Shown here: positions 1 to 11,195 of the stretch, one piece after another
How positions within the stretch are numbered: the stretch's first letter is position 1
Layout of the letters: each line of letters opens with the position of its first letter
From: Megalobrama amblycephala
Lineage: Eukaryota; Chordata; Actinopteri; Cypriniformes; Xenocyprididae
Assembly (NCBI RefSeq): GCF_018812025.1
Contig: NC_063054.1
Span: forward strand, 38,492,896 to 38,556,895
Direction of reading: 5' to 3'
Length of the DNA: 64,000 nucleotides
Notes under the pieces: generated by a model
Databases searched by the model: none
Told to the model about the DNA's origin: nothing
The model's input: only the letters and a program-made list of their open reading frames with translations
Position numbers and translations under genes: made by a program

Positions 1-784
1 GAAGAGAAGAGAAGAGAAGAGAAGAGAAGAGAAGAGAAGAGAAGAGAAGAGAAGAGAAGAGAAGAGAGAAGATATGATAAGGAGAAGATACGAGAAGAGA
101 AGATATGAGAAGATATGAGACAAGAAGATATGAGAAGAGACACGACAAGAAGGTACAAGACGAGAAGATACAAGAAATGAGAAGATATGATAAGGAGAAG
201 ATACAAGAAGAGAAGATACAAGAAGATATAATAATAGAGGATACAAGAAGAGAAGATATGAGAAGAGACGAGATGAGATGAGATGATACGAGAAGAAATG
301 AGACAAGACGAGAAGATTTGAGAAGATACAAGAAGAGATGATGCGAGAAGAGAAGAGAGAAGATACAAGAAGATACGAGAAGATGAGATGAGATGATACA
401 AGAAGATATGAGAAGAGACTAAACGAGTTGATATGAGAAGATACGAGACAAGATGAGATGAGAGAAGAGAAGAGACAAGAAGAGAAGGTACAAGATGAGA
501 AGATAAAAGAAATTAGAAGATATGATAAGGAGAAGATACAAGAAGAGAAGATATGAGAAGAGACGAGACGAGATGAGATGATACTAGAAGAGATGAGACA
601 AGAAGAGAAGATATGAGAAGATACAAGAAGAGAAGAGAAGAGAAGAGAAGAGAAGAGAAGAGAAGAGAAGAGAAGAGAAGAGAAGAGAAGAAATGAGATG
701 ATATGATATGAGAAGAGAAGAGACAAGATAAGATGAGAGAAGAGAAGAGACAAGAAGAGAAGATATGAGAAGATACGAGATAAT
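1..784 (+). repeat. GA-rich purine tract (GAGAA/GATAT/GACA minisatellite)
   Basis: The tract begins with pure gagaa-type pentamers and continues as a degenerate mixture of agaag, gatatga, gatacaaga and gagacaaga words, with a second pure gagaa block at about 626-690. It is almost entirely purine on the plus strand and runs off the left edge. Open frames here (LFSSLLFSS-type translations on minus) are repeat artefacts. Confidence 0.97.
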
Positions 785-1760
785 TCTCACACAGGAAAAA
801 TATCAGATGAACAATGTCTTTGTACAAGTCAATAATGCTGAAAACTGCAGCACAGCTCGAATTTCAGAGGTGGAGAAATTGGTTATACTTTGCAATTATG
901 ATATATAATATGATATACACATTATATAAATATTATAAAATATTCTATTTAAAAAAGTTAGCCGAGTCAGTTTTGATATCAGGTGATGAAGGTGAAGGAG
1001 ACTTTCAATTATATTTTATTTTTATATATTTTCGTCTTGTTTTCCACTACAAATATATATGTAATATTCCTAAATGAACATACATTTACTTAAGAAGCAA
1101 ATTCACTTAAGATATAAAATCTTGTTTTCTGGAAAAAAAGAAAGAAAATCATCACAATGAAATATTACACAGCCTTAGTTGCCAAGATATAAAACTACCA
1201 GTCATACGGCAACTCAAACCAGAGCGGTTCCTTTATTACTGAAGGTCTCAGATTCTGGTCAGGTCTATCAAACAACTTGTGGAAATCTTCTCTTTTCTAT
1301 CTACAGACTCTATTTCAGAGTGCAAACACAATCCCAGCATTCTGCTCCACACGTTTCCAAGTCTACCTGGACTTGTGAAATGGAAACGATGGGTAAGTGA
1401 AGGCAGACGGCCTTGGAGACAAACCGCTGACAAAAATTGCCATCAAACGCTCCAGCTGGACTCTGAATACTGGATGTGGGTCTTTTGGGTTCGGATGATG
1501 TTCTGTTCTGGATCACTACAGCACCGGAGAATCTGGGACACTCGTTTGAACCTCATTAACATGCCTGGATCATATTCACAGCAAAATCATGCCAAAAAAA
1601 TAAATAAATAAATAGAAATCGTATTTTGCATAAAGTAAAAAACTTCTGCTTCTCAGATGTTTCACCAAAGAAAAAGATTTGCTCTCCACATTTATTTTAC
1701 AGCTCTAGACTCTTACAGGATGATGACTAGTGACTCATTCGCATCCATTCGCATTATCCC
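785..1760. other. mdga2: unassigned intron 3 sequence
   Basis: This is the left part of mdga2 intron 3. A short segment at about 1030-1140 is a relative of the foldback element at 53437-53775 (cttgttttcca...aaatat, then a reverse echo cttgttttctgg). The rest, including the stretch at 1180-1600 with small overlapping open frames, shows no recognisable exon: no reading matches MDGA Ig domain 2. Confidence 0.5.
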
Positions 1761-1802
1761 AGCTAACAGGGAACGTTCTCAGAACCTTCCCAGGTGAAAA
1801 AA

Positions 1803-2241
1803 AGTATGTTTCTATAATGTACTTAAAGTGCTCTGCTTTCGTGCACTAATTTTGTACTTAATATACAAAAAATTCTTCTTTAGTACTTCTTAAGATCATC
1901 TTAAGAACATCTAAGTGTACTCAACTGTGCTATTTCGAAATATGAATTAAAATGTGCTTTTAATATACTATCTCTGTATTTAAAAAAAATATTTAGTTAC
2001 CACTTGTAGTACACTATGGGTTCAAATGTACTATAAGTAGTATCTAAATACATTTTTTAAACATAGAATGTTAAAAGCATATTTTAGTTCATATTTCATG
2101 GTGTCTCAAAATAGCACAGTTGAGTACACTTAGATGCTCTTAAGATGATCTTAAGAAGTACTAAAGAAGAATTTTTAGTATATTAAGTACAAAATTTGTG
2201 CACGAAAACAGAGCACTTTAAGTACATTATAGAAATGTACT
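1803..2241. mobile_element. palindromic foldback MITE
   Basis: The two halves are near-perfect reverse complements. The left arm, from about 1803, runs agtatgtttctataatgtac, then acttaaagtgctctg, to about 2000. The same words return inverted from about 2045 to 2241 (gagcactttaagtacattat, agaaatgtact). There is no coding capacity. The flanks (aacgttct/aacgttccc words at 1765-1800 and 2260-2470) look like one interrupted older repeat, so this is probably a nested insertion. Confidence 0.8.
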
Positions 2242-2574
2242 GGTTTGGCTAATGTTCTAGCAGTCTTCTCTCAAACAAACATTCTACAGTAATGTTAATA
2301 GAACGTTCGTTCAAGTTATCAGGTCTTTTTAGAATGTTCTCAAGACATTAGCACAAAAACATTATTCATATATCGTTCATGGAAAATTTTTTCTGAATCA
2401 TTTTTTCTGAGAACATTCAAAAGTAACGTTCCCATAATGTTCCCTTAACGTTCACATAGCCAGAATAATCAGAAATAATGTTTTCATAACTTAATGGGAA
2501 GATTAGCAAAATGTTCTTAGAACATATATGTGTTAGCACAAGACATTTAGCAGAAACATCTGAGATGAACTCAC

Positions 2575-2749
2575 AGTAGACGTCCACCCTGATGGACTTG
2601 ATGGCCGGTGAACCCAGTCCGTTCTCGGCCTTGCAGTAATACCGTCCACCCTGATGTCTCTGGATCTTCGCGATGTGAAGGGTTTCGTTGAATACGCTGG
2701 AGTCCTGGAACCGGTCCGAAACGCTGCCTGCAGTCTTGGTCCATCGAAT
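2575..2749 (-). CDS. mdga2: mdga2 exon 3: second half of Ig domain 1
   Basis: The exon is 175 bp, phase 0 in and phase 1 out. It is preceded by a T-rich acceptor (tttctttctcatgtag) and followed by the donor T|GTGAGT. The translation begins IRWTKTAGSVSDRFQDSSVF, continues NETLHIAKIQRHQGGRYYCK and AENGLGSPAIKSIRVDVY, and ends in a split codon. The Trp of IRW is the core tryptophan. YYC carries the F-strand cysteine paired with LTC of exon 2. NET is an N-glycosylation sequon. IQRHQGG, AENGLGSPAIKS and RVDVY are closer to what I recall of MDGA2 than of MDGA1, which supports the paralogue call. The following exon (Ig domain 2) should lie left of the window. I found no match to it in 1-2574. Confidence 0.93.
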
Positions 2750-2859
2750 CTACATGAGAAAGAAAAACCTCTTAAATCTCTAATCGCACCATTTCACCCG
2801 TTGCTCACCATTCAAAACTTCAACACAAGTATGATACACTTAGCAAACACCACAGATTA

Positions 2860-3940
2860 AGTTTTTTACTGGTCAATTTGGAGATTTTGCTCTGTTCTGC
2901 TTCCATAATATGTCTTCTTTCAGACTAGTGGAAAGAAAACATTTAAATACACATTTAAGAGTTTATTTTATTGCACTTTATCTATTTGCGCCTGTACATT
3001 TCAATTACAGTTCCTATCCTTAAAAGTTTTTATCTCCACTTCAGCAGAACTTACACACACCAAATTTTACAGTTTTATTCCTGTCTATATTCTGAAGGTT
3101 TTTACTGAGGGGTTTGTTCATATACCATTCACCTGATATTTATTCAACATTTTATTCCTAAAAACACTTTTTTTTCTGTCTGTTGACAGTATTTTCTGAA
3201 TTATGAAGTGATAAAAAGAGATTTCCAAAAACCCCCTCTGTAAAAACCTTTAACTATAATATGCCAACAAAATCATACAGGAATTTTGAATGTTCAGATT
3301 TATTTTCTGGAAATTAGTGCATATTTAATTAGTGCCTCATTTGCATATATACACATAACATGTCATAAAACTTGTAATACAAAACAATTGTCTTAATGCA
3401 CTGTGAAAAGGTGATATCTACAGGTATTAGCTAACATTTTTTACCCTATTTACCTGTGGTTTCTTGCCTTAAAAGATTTTGGACCCTTATAATAAATACA
3501 AATGTAGCAGAAATAATTGACTATTTTGCACATCTCTTTACACAACCCAGCAGCATATCTATAAACCACACACACTCGACGTACTGCATCAAAACTCTGC
3601 TTGTTTGTCAGAAGAAATCTGGAACGCAGGTCTGAAATAAACACGGATGTACAAGCTGATGCACCAATAAAACTTCATTGACCCGACCTTGAAAGTAATG
3701 AATCATGCTGTGAATTAAACTAGCTGTAGATGCTTTTTGCTTTAGTCACAAGTGTTTTTAACAACTACTTTAGCAGTGGAAAGCTCAATACATTTCAAGA
3801 GCATTGATGAGATTTGTGAGAAACTTAATAACTGAATATCCTAAAAACCATTTGGTTCCAGGATGGTTTTTTGTTTTGTTTTTTTAAATGCAATAGTTCT
3901 CCATCCTCAAATCAACTCACATTTCTGACATTCCCTTGTG
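2860..3940. other. unassigned AT-rich intronic sequence
   Basis: I see no gene, clear inverted-repeat element or tandem array here. Short open frames, such as that on minus at 3450-3644, have no recognisable domains. Confidence 0.4.
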
Positions 3941-3947
3941 AAAATGA

Positions 3948-4600
3948 AGTACACTTTAGCATACTTTTAAAAAGAAGTCTTATTATGGAAGTAACATACT
4001 TTAAAAGAATTTACTTAAGTGTGAACTGAATGTAATGTTTTCAGACACTTAACTGCATGTGATTTACAATTAAATGAAATATATTATAGTTTAAATTTAC
4101 ATTCAATGCAAAATAAGAGTGCTTTTTGACCACTTAAGTAGCACTTAAGTACATCTTTATATGTAATTTCATAATTCTGTTGTATTTGAAATATATTTAG
4201 AGTACTGCCAAATGTACAGACAAACATGGTAAATTAAAATATACTTTAATGACATTTTTTATTGAAACTTGTATATGAATATATTTGGAATGATGAAGTT
4301 GCAATTTAGTACATTTTATATATATTAACTTATGTAATATCAAATAACATACTACAGTTAAAATTCTAATCAACGTGCTTTAGTATGTCAGCATGTCAAC
4401 AAGCACGACAAAAGATTATTAAAACATGAAAGCAGTTTAAAGCAAAACTTAATTTAAAATTATTGCAAAGTAAATTTTTTAAAAGTGTACTTTCATGAAA
4501 GTGTACTCTCTTTAAGTGCACATTTATTACGTTATTATATTACATGCAAGTACAGTTTTTTAAAACTCTACCCTTAAGATTTAACGTACACTACAAGTGC
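3948..4600. mobile_element. degraded relative of the foldback MITE family
   Basis: The segment is rich in acttaagt, agtacactt and aagtgtac words in both orientations. Its left end, gaagtacacttt...acttttaaaaa, is echoed inverted near 4470-4515. The boundaries are uncertain, and the segment may be two overlapping copies. Confidence 0.4.
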
Positions 4601-5276
4601 ACAAGGGTTTTGTTCCGTTTAAGTCGCATCTTCCCGCTGTGTGTGTGAGAATGGATGTTGTGTGGCACTATATGTCACAGTCACTCGTTTGTCAAACAAA
4701 TGCCAGCGTGAGTCCTCTGGGAGCCCCTCCTCGCCATTTTCATCTTGACAATGCCAATGTCAATTTAGCTATGCTAAGACGTTGTGTGTTCTGTGGAGTC
4801 GAGCGGAGTGACAAGGTGAACAAATGCTGCCATTCGCTTTATTCCAGCATCATGTCCCAGACGGAACAGAGATTAACTGTCGTGTTCCTGTAGGAGCGAG
4901 GGGAGGATCGGATGGGGATTGAACGTCCCAGTCATGGGATCTTGGGAAAGTCATGACACGTAGAAGGAGGGCCTGTTTTTGTCAGTCTGTGTGCTTTGGG
5001 ATGCCCAACTCATTACTCCTATAAATTTAACCTCTTGTTTATAGACTGTTCAAGATCAATAATCGTACAAACAAAGCATTGATGCATTAACATTTAGCAC
5101 CATTCATAACTCGAGTATCAGGTATCTTATTCTGATTTTGATTTAAACAGAAGATAAAAGGTTGTGGGTGCAATAAGATCATGTTAATGTGAACTCTTAC
5201 ACAATATTTCAGTTTTAACCTTGAGCCAAATAATAAATACTGGATTCAGATTTATGAGAATGAGGTTTGCAGCAAA

Positions 5277-5518
5277 TGTTGTTCTTTCGAACTTCATATT
5301 CATCAAAGAATCTTGAAAAATAACAATATGACTGTTTTCAATCATAAATGTTTCTTGAGCAGCAAATCATCATATTAGAATGATTTCTGAAGGATCATGT
5401 GACACTGAAGACTGGAGTAATGATGCTGAAAATTCAGCTTTGATCACATTAAACTTTACTACAGTATATATTCACATAGAAAATTGTAAACATTAAAAAA
5501 ACTTTCCAACCCCAAACT
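5277..5518 (-). mobile_element. copy of the 'gatcaaaaatacagtaaa' non-autonomous DNA element (reverse orientation)
   Basis: It contains the diagnostic blocks gcagcaaatcatcatat, tctgaaggatcatgtgacac and tgaagactggagtaatgatg seen in at least seven other places in the window. The best-bounded copy, 42098-42485, shows it is an inverted-repeat element flanked by TA. Confidence 0.8.
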
Positions 5519-6002
5519 ATTTACTAGTTATTATTATATGTATCTTTTAGTGATTACATCACACAAAGTCAAGAATGTTAAACTTCACAACAAGTCCAAA
5601 ATGATACTAAAAATCTCTTTAAACACATGGAGCTCTCCATGTGATCTCTGAAGACACGTGAGTATTTAACACACAACATCATGTTTCTGTGTGAAAGCCA
5701 GAGCCTGAGAGGACAGACAGACTCGAAATCCTCACTGTCGGCGCTTTGTGATTAATCTGACAGTTATTTCAAACCGAGGTGTTGCTATGAATATGAATCG
5801 AGTCGGTCGTGATCTCTGTGAGAAGATTCAACAAAGACGAGCTCTCTACCTTCAGCTTCAGAAACGGCAACAAAATAAAGCCCTGAAATTTACAGGTGCT
5901 TTTCAAAAGTGCTGAGAAACACTGAAATGATTCAAGGTAGAGGAACAATCTCAAGCCATATGAGTCTGAGGACAGTGTACTTTCAGACAGGCTAGTTAAA
6001 GA

Positions 6003-6416
6003 GGACCGATTATAGACCTTGATGTTGATTTTGTGCTCTAACAGGATTGAATGTTGATTATTTTGCAGCTCCTCTCTTCCCAGTCTGTCAGTAACGCTCT
6101 GTTTAGTTCCTGTCTCTATGAAGCCCCTCCTTCCGAAAAGCACAATGTGCTCTGATTGGTCGGCTGGAGCAGTGTGTTGTGATTGGTGTTTGGGAAATGC
6201 CCCGCCCCTTACCATAACCGCCAGTTTCTAACTAACTCAATCAGGCCCCGCCCCTTTATTATGCGCATGAATTGTTTAAATGAGGAATATTGTGAAGATT
6301 TAGGTGTTTCAGAAACACTGACACTGATACAGAGAATAATAATAAGCTCTTCATGCTCAAACAGCAACATTACACACTAAAGACAGATGAACGTGGATGA
6401 AAAGCATAATAGGTCC
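6003..6416. mobile_element. GGACC-ended MITE
   Basis: The element starts ggaccgattatag and ends ataataggtcc, so its ends are inverted copies (GGACC.ATTAT). Internally it has ctctgattggtcggctgg and gccccgccccttaccataac, a GC-rich core with CCAAT-like and GC-box-like words. A truncated relative sits at 27177-27300 and an inverted scrap at 7228-7290. There is no protein-coding content despite an open frame on minus. Confidence 0.65.
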
Positions 6417-8190
6417 TGTTTAAGAAATAAATCAACCCGTGAGACTATTTCAGAGAGTTTCTGTTGATTTTAAGGAAATCTAGTATTAATATCCTCGTGT
6501 CATGTTGGCATTAGTGCTTATAATCCTCCATTTGTCGCTCGTCTCTCGGATTACGCCACCAGTCGAGCGAACGTCCCTCCGGACAGAAGATCTCGTTTAC
6601 CCGCCGTAATGCCATCAGAAGCGCATTTGGCATACGGACGCCAGTTTTTCACTGCAAAAATGAGGTTCTTCCACAGTATCTCTGTCTTGTTTTCCAGCAC
6701 AAATATGTAAACATTCTGAAACCAAGATACATTTACTGGAGGAGAGAAATGACTGAAGATATGAAGTCTTCTATCAAAATGAAGTGAGTTTGAGATGTTT
6801 TCTTATCCAGAGCGATTCCCAACACAGTTGTGAGCTTCTCCATTCATGAATCTTCACTTCTACTCGCACTATTGTTGAAATCTTTCAGTTGTCGTGTTTC
6901 AAAATGTCTCCAAACATGATGTGTGATCTGAGAATGTGACAGTGTTCATGTGAATGTCTCGTTTCCTTTCAGGAGCAACAATTAGTATCAACTCATCAAG
7001 TCTGCGAAAGTCTCATAATGATAAAGGAATAATTCACCATATGTGATGATTCTGTCATCATTTACTCATCCAAAACTATCTAACTTCCTTTCTTCAGTGG
7101 AAAAACTGACAAATTTCACATCATTGGCGTTCAGATTGGGATATTTATAATGAATGTTTAGGTGTTCATATCACACATTCTCAGTCTAAAAAACATGTCC
7201 TTCATATTGTAGTCAAGTACTTAAAGTTAGTAGTGTGTTGAAACTGGCGGTTATGGTATGAATATGAGGAAAATAATCAACATTCAATCTAGTAGAGCCC
7301 AAAAACAACATCAAGACTTCGTAACACTGCAGGGAGAGGGATATTAATGAAATGTTAAGACTCACTGCACTCCATAATAATAACTGTTATCTGTTTTCAG
7401 GTGCTTGAACTAGTTTAATAAATCAAAAGTTTCTCTCAGCAGAATAAAGGAAAATCAGTGCACAACTTCTCATTTTGGCCGCCGAGAATCTCCTGCAGTT
7501 TGGAACGACGTTCCCGGATCCGGAACATCAAGTTCAAAACCTGCCCGTGGCTGGACCGGAGCAGACATCTTAATGATTTGATTTCAAAGGAGACACGAGC
7601 AATCTTTGATCTCCCGTTTTAAAATTTTAATTAAGCGTCGGAGTGTCACACGTGTGAGATGAATTGTGGTCGGTGTGTCTCACTTACTCAACGGGCTTCA
7701 CCTTTCCAACTGAAATATATAGGGATCAATACCTGCTATGTGTGACCGCACCACGCTGGAGTGGACAAATTAATGGGCTGTATATTGATCAAAGGGGAAT
7801 TAAATATTAATTAGGGTGAATGGGCAGAGTCAATCCCCAGGACACCGACAAATCGCATTTCATTTATCCAATCCAGCAAACCGAGCTCGATGCAAAACAA
7901 CCTCCGGTTTGAGGCTGCGGATGATTTTTTTTTCCTCTGCCGCTTCTAAATAAAGCACAACGTAAATAAATATTTGAGTAAGAAGGATTTCTTTAAAAGA
8001 TCAAGCCAGAGAAATGGCCCAGATGGGACGACTGCTGCGTTCACCACAGAAATTACCATAATTACTGTACAAAATGGTAACATTCACATCTTTTCTACAA
8101 ATCGACTTGACTGTTGCAATGTTATGAAATAAAAAACAAACAAAATGGCAGTGACAGATCTCTGACCCTTACATATTTCTGTCTGACATT
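6417..8190. other. mostly unassigned intronic sequence with repeat scraps
   Basis: Fragments related to the foldback at 53.4 kb (6654-6785) and to the TTAAAGG-type MITEs (about 7020-7140) are visible. The remainder, including the moderately CpG-containing stretch 7480-7900, is not assigned. Confidence 0.4.
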
Positions 8191-8528
8191 TTCTATATTT
8201 TAGAATAAATAACTTGATCTTTACAAAAAAACACAGCTTGTTTAATTGCAAGGGTTAGAGAGAGAGAGAGGGTGATTAAATAGATAGATGACATAACATG
8301 CATAAAAAAAATAAGCAAATTAATAAATACATTCATACAATGAATAAATAAAAAAATAAATAAATGTATTGCATTACATAAAAATGCAAAAATGAAAAAA
8401 ACATAATACATATATACATACAAAAATAAATAAAAAAAAGTAAAAATGCATTGTTACATACAATAAAATAAATAAATAGATATAAAAAATTAAAAATACG
8501 TACATACATACAGTAAATAAATAAATAG
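8190..8528. repeat. AT-rich simple repeat (AAAT/AAATA/ACAT words)
   Basis: Degenerate aaataaataa and acatacata tracts immediately precede the 8530-9394 element. A short (GA)n lies at about 8258-8270. Confidence 0.8.
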
Positions 8529-8529
8529 G

Positions 8530-9394
8530 TGGGTCATTGACGAACAAGTGTAAATGGAGATATAAATAATTTTGAACTTTTATTATGTGTTAACAATGAG
8601 TTTATGTGGTTTTTATAATCAATTAACACTGATTTTGTCATTTTTTTACAAGATGGATAAAATTTGTCACCAAAAGAGTCATTTGGTTTAACCAAAATTT
8701 CAGTTTTACCGAATGACAATATTTTCAAACAGTGATAACAGGCTGATATCTAGCAAAACGACAATCAAACATTTTATATTTAGTACAAGTTTTTACAATA
8801 TTACCACATTTTCCAAGTTTTATAGCGGTTGCACCGAATGACGTATGAATGCGTATGATCAAGAGAAAACATGAATTTATCAAATAGTTAAGAGAGAGTT
8901 AGTTACTTTGCTTCACGACCATGTGGTCCTTTGCAGGTGTCTGAATGATGTCACATCCTGTCACATGATACTGACCACATGACTTGATCCAAAATGGTCC
9001 CTTTATATCGGTTACTCCGAATGACATCAATGAAATTCATTTTTCCGGACATTCTTTCTCATAACAAAGCAACGACTTCTACACATAATTTTAATATCAT
9101 TTTGCACTATGTTGATATATGATGTTATAAAATCATGCCAGAATAAAAAAAACATACATTTATTACATTTTAAGATATTTTAATCACAAATGAACGGTTG
9201 GACGGTTAAACCGAATGACCTTTTGACACTTCAAAATCTTTAAAATATGTTGCAAAATATAATTAAAACCTTTTGGATTCAATAAAAGAGATCTAGTTGT
9301 ACTACCTCACATACTTTGGATATCATATTTTTGTTTTTTATTATTATTATTAAGGCCTTTGGACAAAAAAATGACCTGTCACATCATAGACCCA
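8530..9394 (+). mobile_element. GTCATTCGG-motif element, copy 1
   Basis: This is an 865-bp non-coding repeat whose ends are tgggtcattgacga and atagaccca (short inverted TGGGTC termini). It carries four spaced copies of CGGTTnnnCCGAATGAC-like sequence (about 8706, 8832, 9014 and 9208) and one degenerate copy (about 8682). A second copy lies inverted at 49433-50275 and matches along nearly its whole length. It encodes no transposase. Confidence 0.8.
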
Positions 9395-10758
9395 AATACA
9401 TGCAATAAATTAATAAATATAAAAAACAAAAATGACATATATACATACATACAGTAAGTAAATAAATCAATATAATTATAAGTGGCCATCAGGGAATAAA
9501 AAGCTGTAAGATTTGACCTCTTAAACCGTTTTCATGTGAAGAGCAGCAGTCCAGCATGAAAAGCTCTGGATATCAAAACACACATCTCTATCTCATCCTG
9601 ATACTGTCACACACACATCTAACCGGCTACTGTCCAGAACTCACACCCACCAAAGCCAATCTCATCTTGCTTTTGGCGCTTGCTGAGTGATAAATAAAGC
9701 TGGTTTGTTGGCTGGCAGCGTTTTAGGATTTGCAACATAACAGAGTTTGTGTGTCTAAATACTGAATGAGCAGCTGAATCACAACGACTTTCAGTGATTT
9801 TATGATGCAGCATTTCACCAAGAGACTAATATGATGATTCCAACAACAGGATGAGGAAAACACCATGTTTTTATAAGATAATAAGAAATATATCATTAGA
9901 AATATATAGTTCAAGGGCCCAAAATGGCAATTGGAATTGGCCCTTGAGCCTGGTTGAGTTAGTTAGGGCTATATTAGGTCCTCTTTAAACTAAATGCATG
10001 GTGTAATCAGTGCAAAAAGTCTTATTCTGTATCTAATCTTGTGTCAGCAGCATCAAGTGTCTCCGCCGTCCAACATCACATCATATCAGTCAACTGAGTC
10101 AAAAAAAAAAGCGCCCTCCGCTCGAAATGGATTTACTCTGGGTTAGCGGTGTTTATCCGGTTCGTTGTGCGGTCATATTCAGCTGGGAAATATGTGAGGA
10201 GCAAACCCACCGCAGACGAATGGATTACAGCCAGCGCCTGAGACCAGACGAACAGCCGCTCAATTAATAAATAAGACATTAATAAATACGTCTGACACCA
10301 TCATATTCCCTCCGGAGATTCAACTTTAATCACGTTTAGAGTTCGATTTCAGTGATCCGTGATGATCAGCGAATCATTTCAGTCATGATTAATCATCTGA
10401 TAAAAACTAATTCCAGTCTGAATCCTAAAAATAATATATACATATTTTACACTCTGTCAATCATCTGCAAAGTTTTACAATATAAAAACTACTGAAATCA
10501 CACTCTTTAATTGTGTAAAACAATAATGGTCAATTTTGAGATCTATTTTGCTTCCATAACATGTAAACAAAAGTGAAGTGTCATTCTACTGTAATTTCAC
10601 ATCAACGTAGTCAGTGAATGCCTCTAACGAACGCTTTATCAGAAATCAGTAGCATCTGAAGAAGGATGGAAGCTGTTCTCATGAAGAACTACACAGAGTC
10701 TGTCAGTACAGATGGTGTTTATTGTGTGTGTTTGGTCAGCTGTGGTCAGCGATCTCAC
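9395..10758. other. intronic sequence, (AAAT)-rich then unassigned
   Basis: Bases 9395-9480 continue the aaataaat microsatellite seen before the element. From about 9490 to 10758 the sequence is mixed. The block 10100-10330 is relatively GC-rich and looks single-copy. No exon signals are convincing. Confidence 0.4.
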
Positions 10759-10898
10759 CTGTGGCCGTGGGTGTCCGGTGACCAGGCAGGTGAGCTCGAG
10801 CGTCTCTCCCTCTCGGATGGTGTAAACCCTCTCAGAGTAACGCTCCTCCTCCACGTTACACGCGTGACCCGAGTGCACGATACGGACAGTAGGAGGCG
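10759..10898 (-). CDS. mdga2: mdga2 exon 2: N-terminus of mature protein and first half of Ig domain 1
   Basis: The exon is 140 bp, phase 1 in and phase 0 out. The acceptor is a pyrimidine tract ending ccgcag and the donor is CAG|GTGAGA. It reads (A)PPTVRIVHSGHACNVEEERY, then SERVYTIREGETLELTCLVT and GHPRPQ. The HSG.ACN.EEERYSERVYTIREG stretch is characteristic of MDGA2. The Cys in LTCLV is the B-strand cysteine of Ig domain 1, whose partner lies in exon 3. Exons 1 and 2 together give 72 residues with no stop. The exon is 47 kb downstream of exon 1 and 8 kb upstream of exon 3. A plus-strand open frame over the same bases is only its shadow. Confidence 0.92.
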
Positions 10899-10971
10899 CT
10901 GCGGAGAGAAGAGACAGAATCGCTCTTTACTAAATCACCAGTGCTCGTATTGTTAGCTGGTTATAATTTCT

Positions 10972-11100
10972 CTGCATTTATTTGATCAAAAACACAGTAA
11001 AAATTGTGAAATATTATTCCAATGTAAATCAGCTGTTTTCTATGTGAATATATAGTAAAGTGTAATTTATTCCTGTGATCAAAGCTGAATTATGATATGC
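10972..11100 (+). mobile_element. partial 'gatcaaaaatacagtaaa' element
   Basis: It shares tatttgatcaaaaacacag, gtaaaaattgtgaaatatta and tatgtgaatatatagtaaag with the family and is truncated on both sides. It lies in intron 1 just upstream of exon 2 in gene order. Confidence 0.75.
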
Positions 11101-11195
11101 TGATATGCTGATTTGCTGTAATTTTTACTGTATTTTTACAGAATTGTTCTGGCAACCACAGCTGCCAGTTTATTTCTATAAAAACAATTTTTTTT

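Larger units (their letters stand above)
2750..10758 (-). other. mdga2: mdga2 intron 2
   Basis: This is the interval between the exon 2 donor (GTGAGA) and the exon 3 acceptor (atgtag), about 8 kb. It carries several non-autonomous DNA elements (near 4, 5.3, 6.2 and 8.9 kb) and otherwise AT-rich unassigned sequence. Confidence 0.85.

Noticed and set aside
513..827. LFSSLLFSS serine/leucine-rich frames on minus
   Set aside because: They are translations of the GA pentamer tract.
1179..1611. Possible mdga2 exon 4
   Set aside because: Neither strand gives the expected Ig domain 2 sequence or a phase-1 acceptor joined to a family-like reading.
4597..4893. 98-codon plus frame as a small gene
   Set aside because: There is no recognisable domain. 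It lies on the strand opposite to mdga2 in intron 2, next to a decayed MITE, and lacks splice or promoter support.
5769..6215. 148-codon minus frame as a gene or mdga2 exon
   Set aside because: It overlaps the GGACC-ended MITE and has no MDGA similarity or splice sites in a suitable phase.
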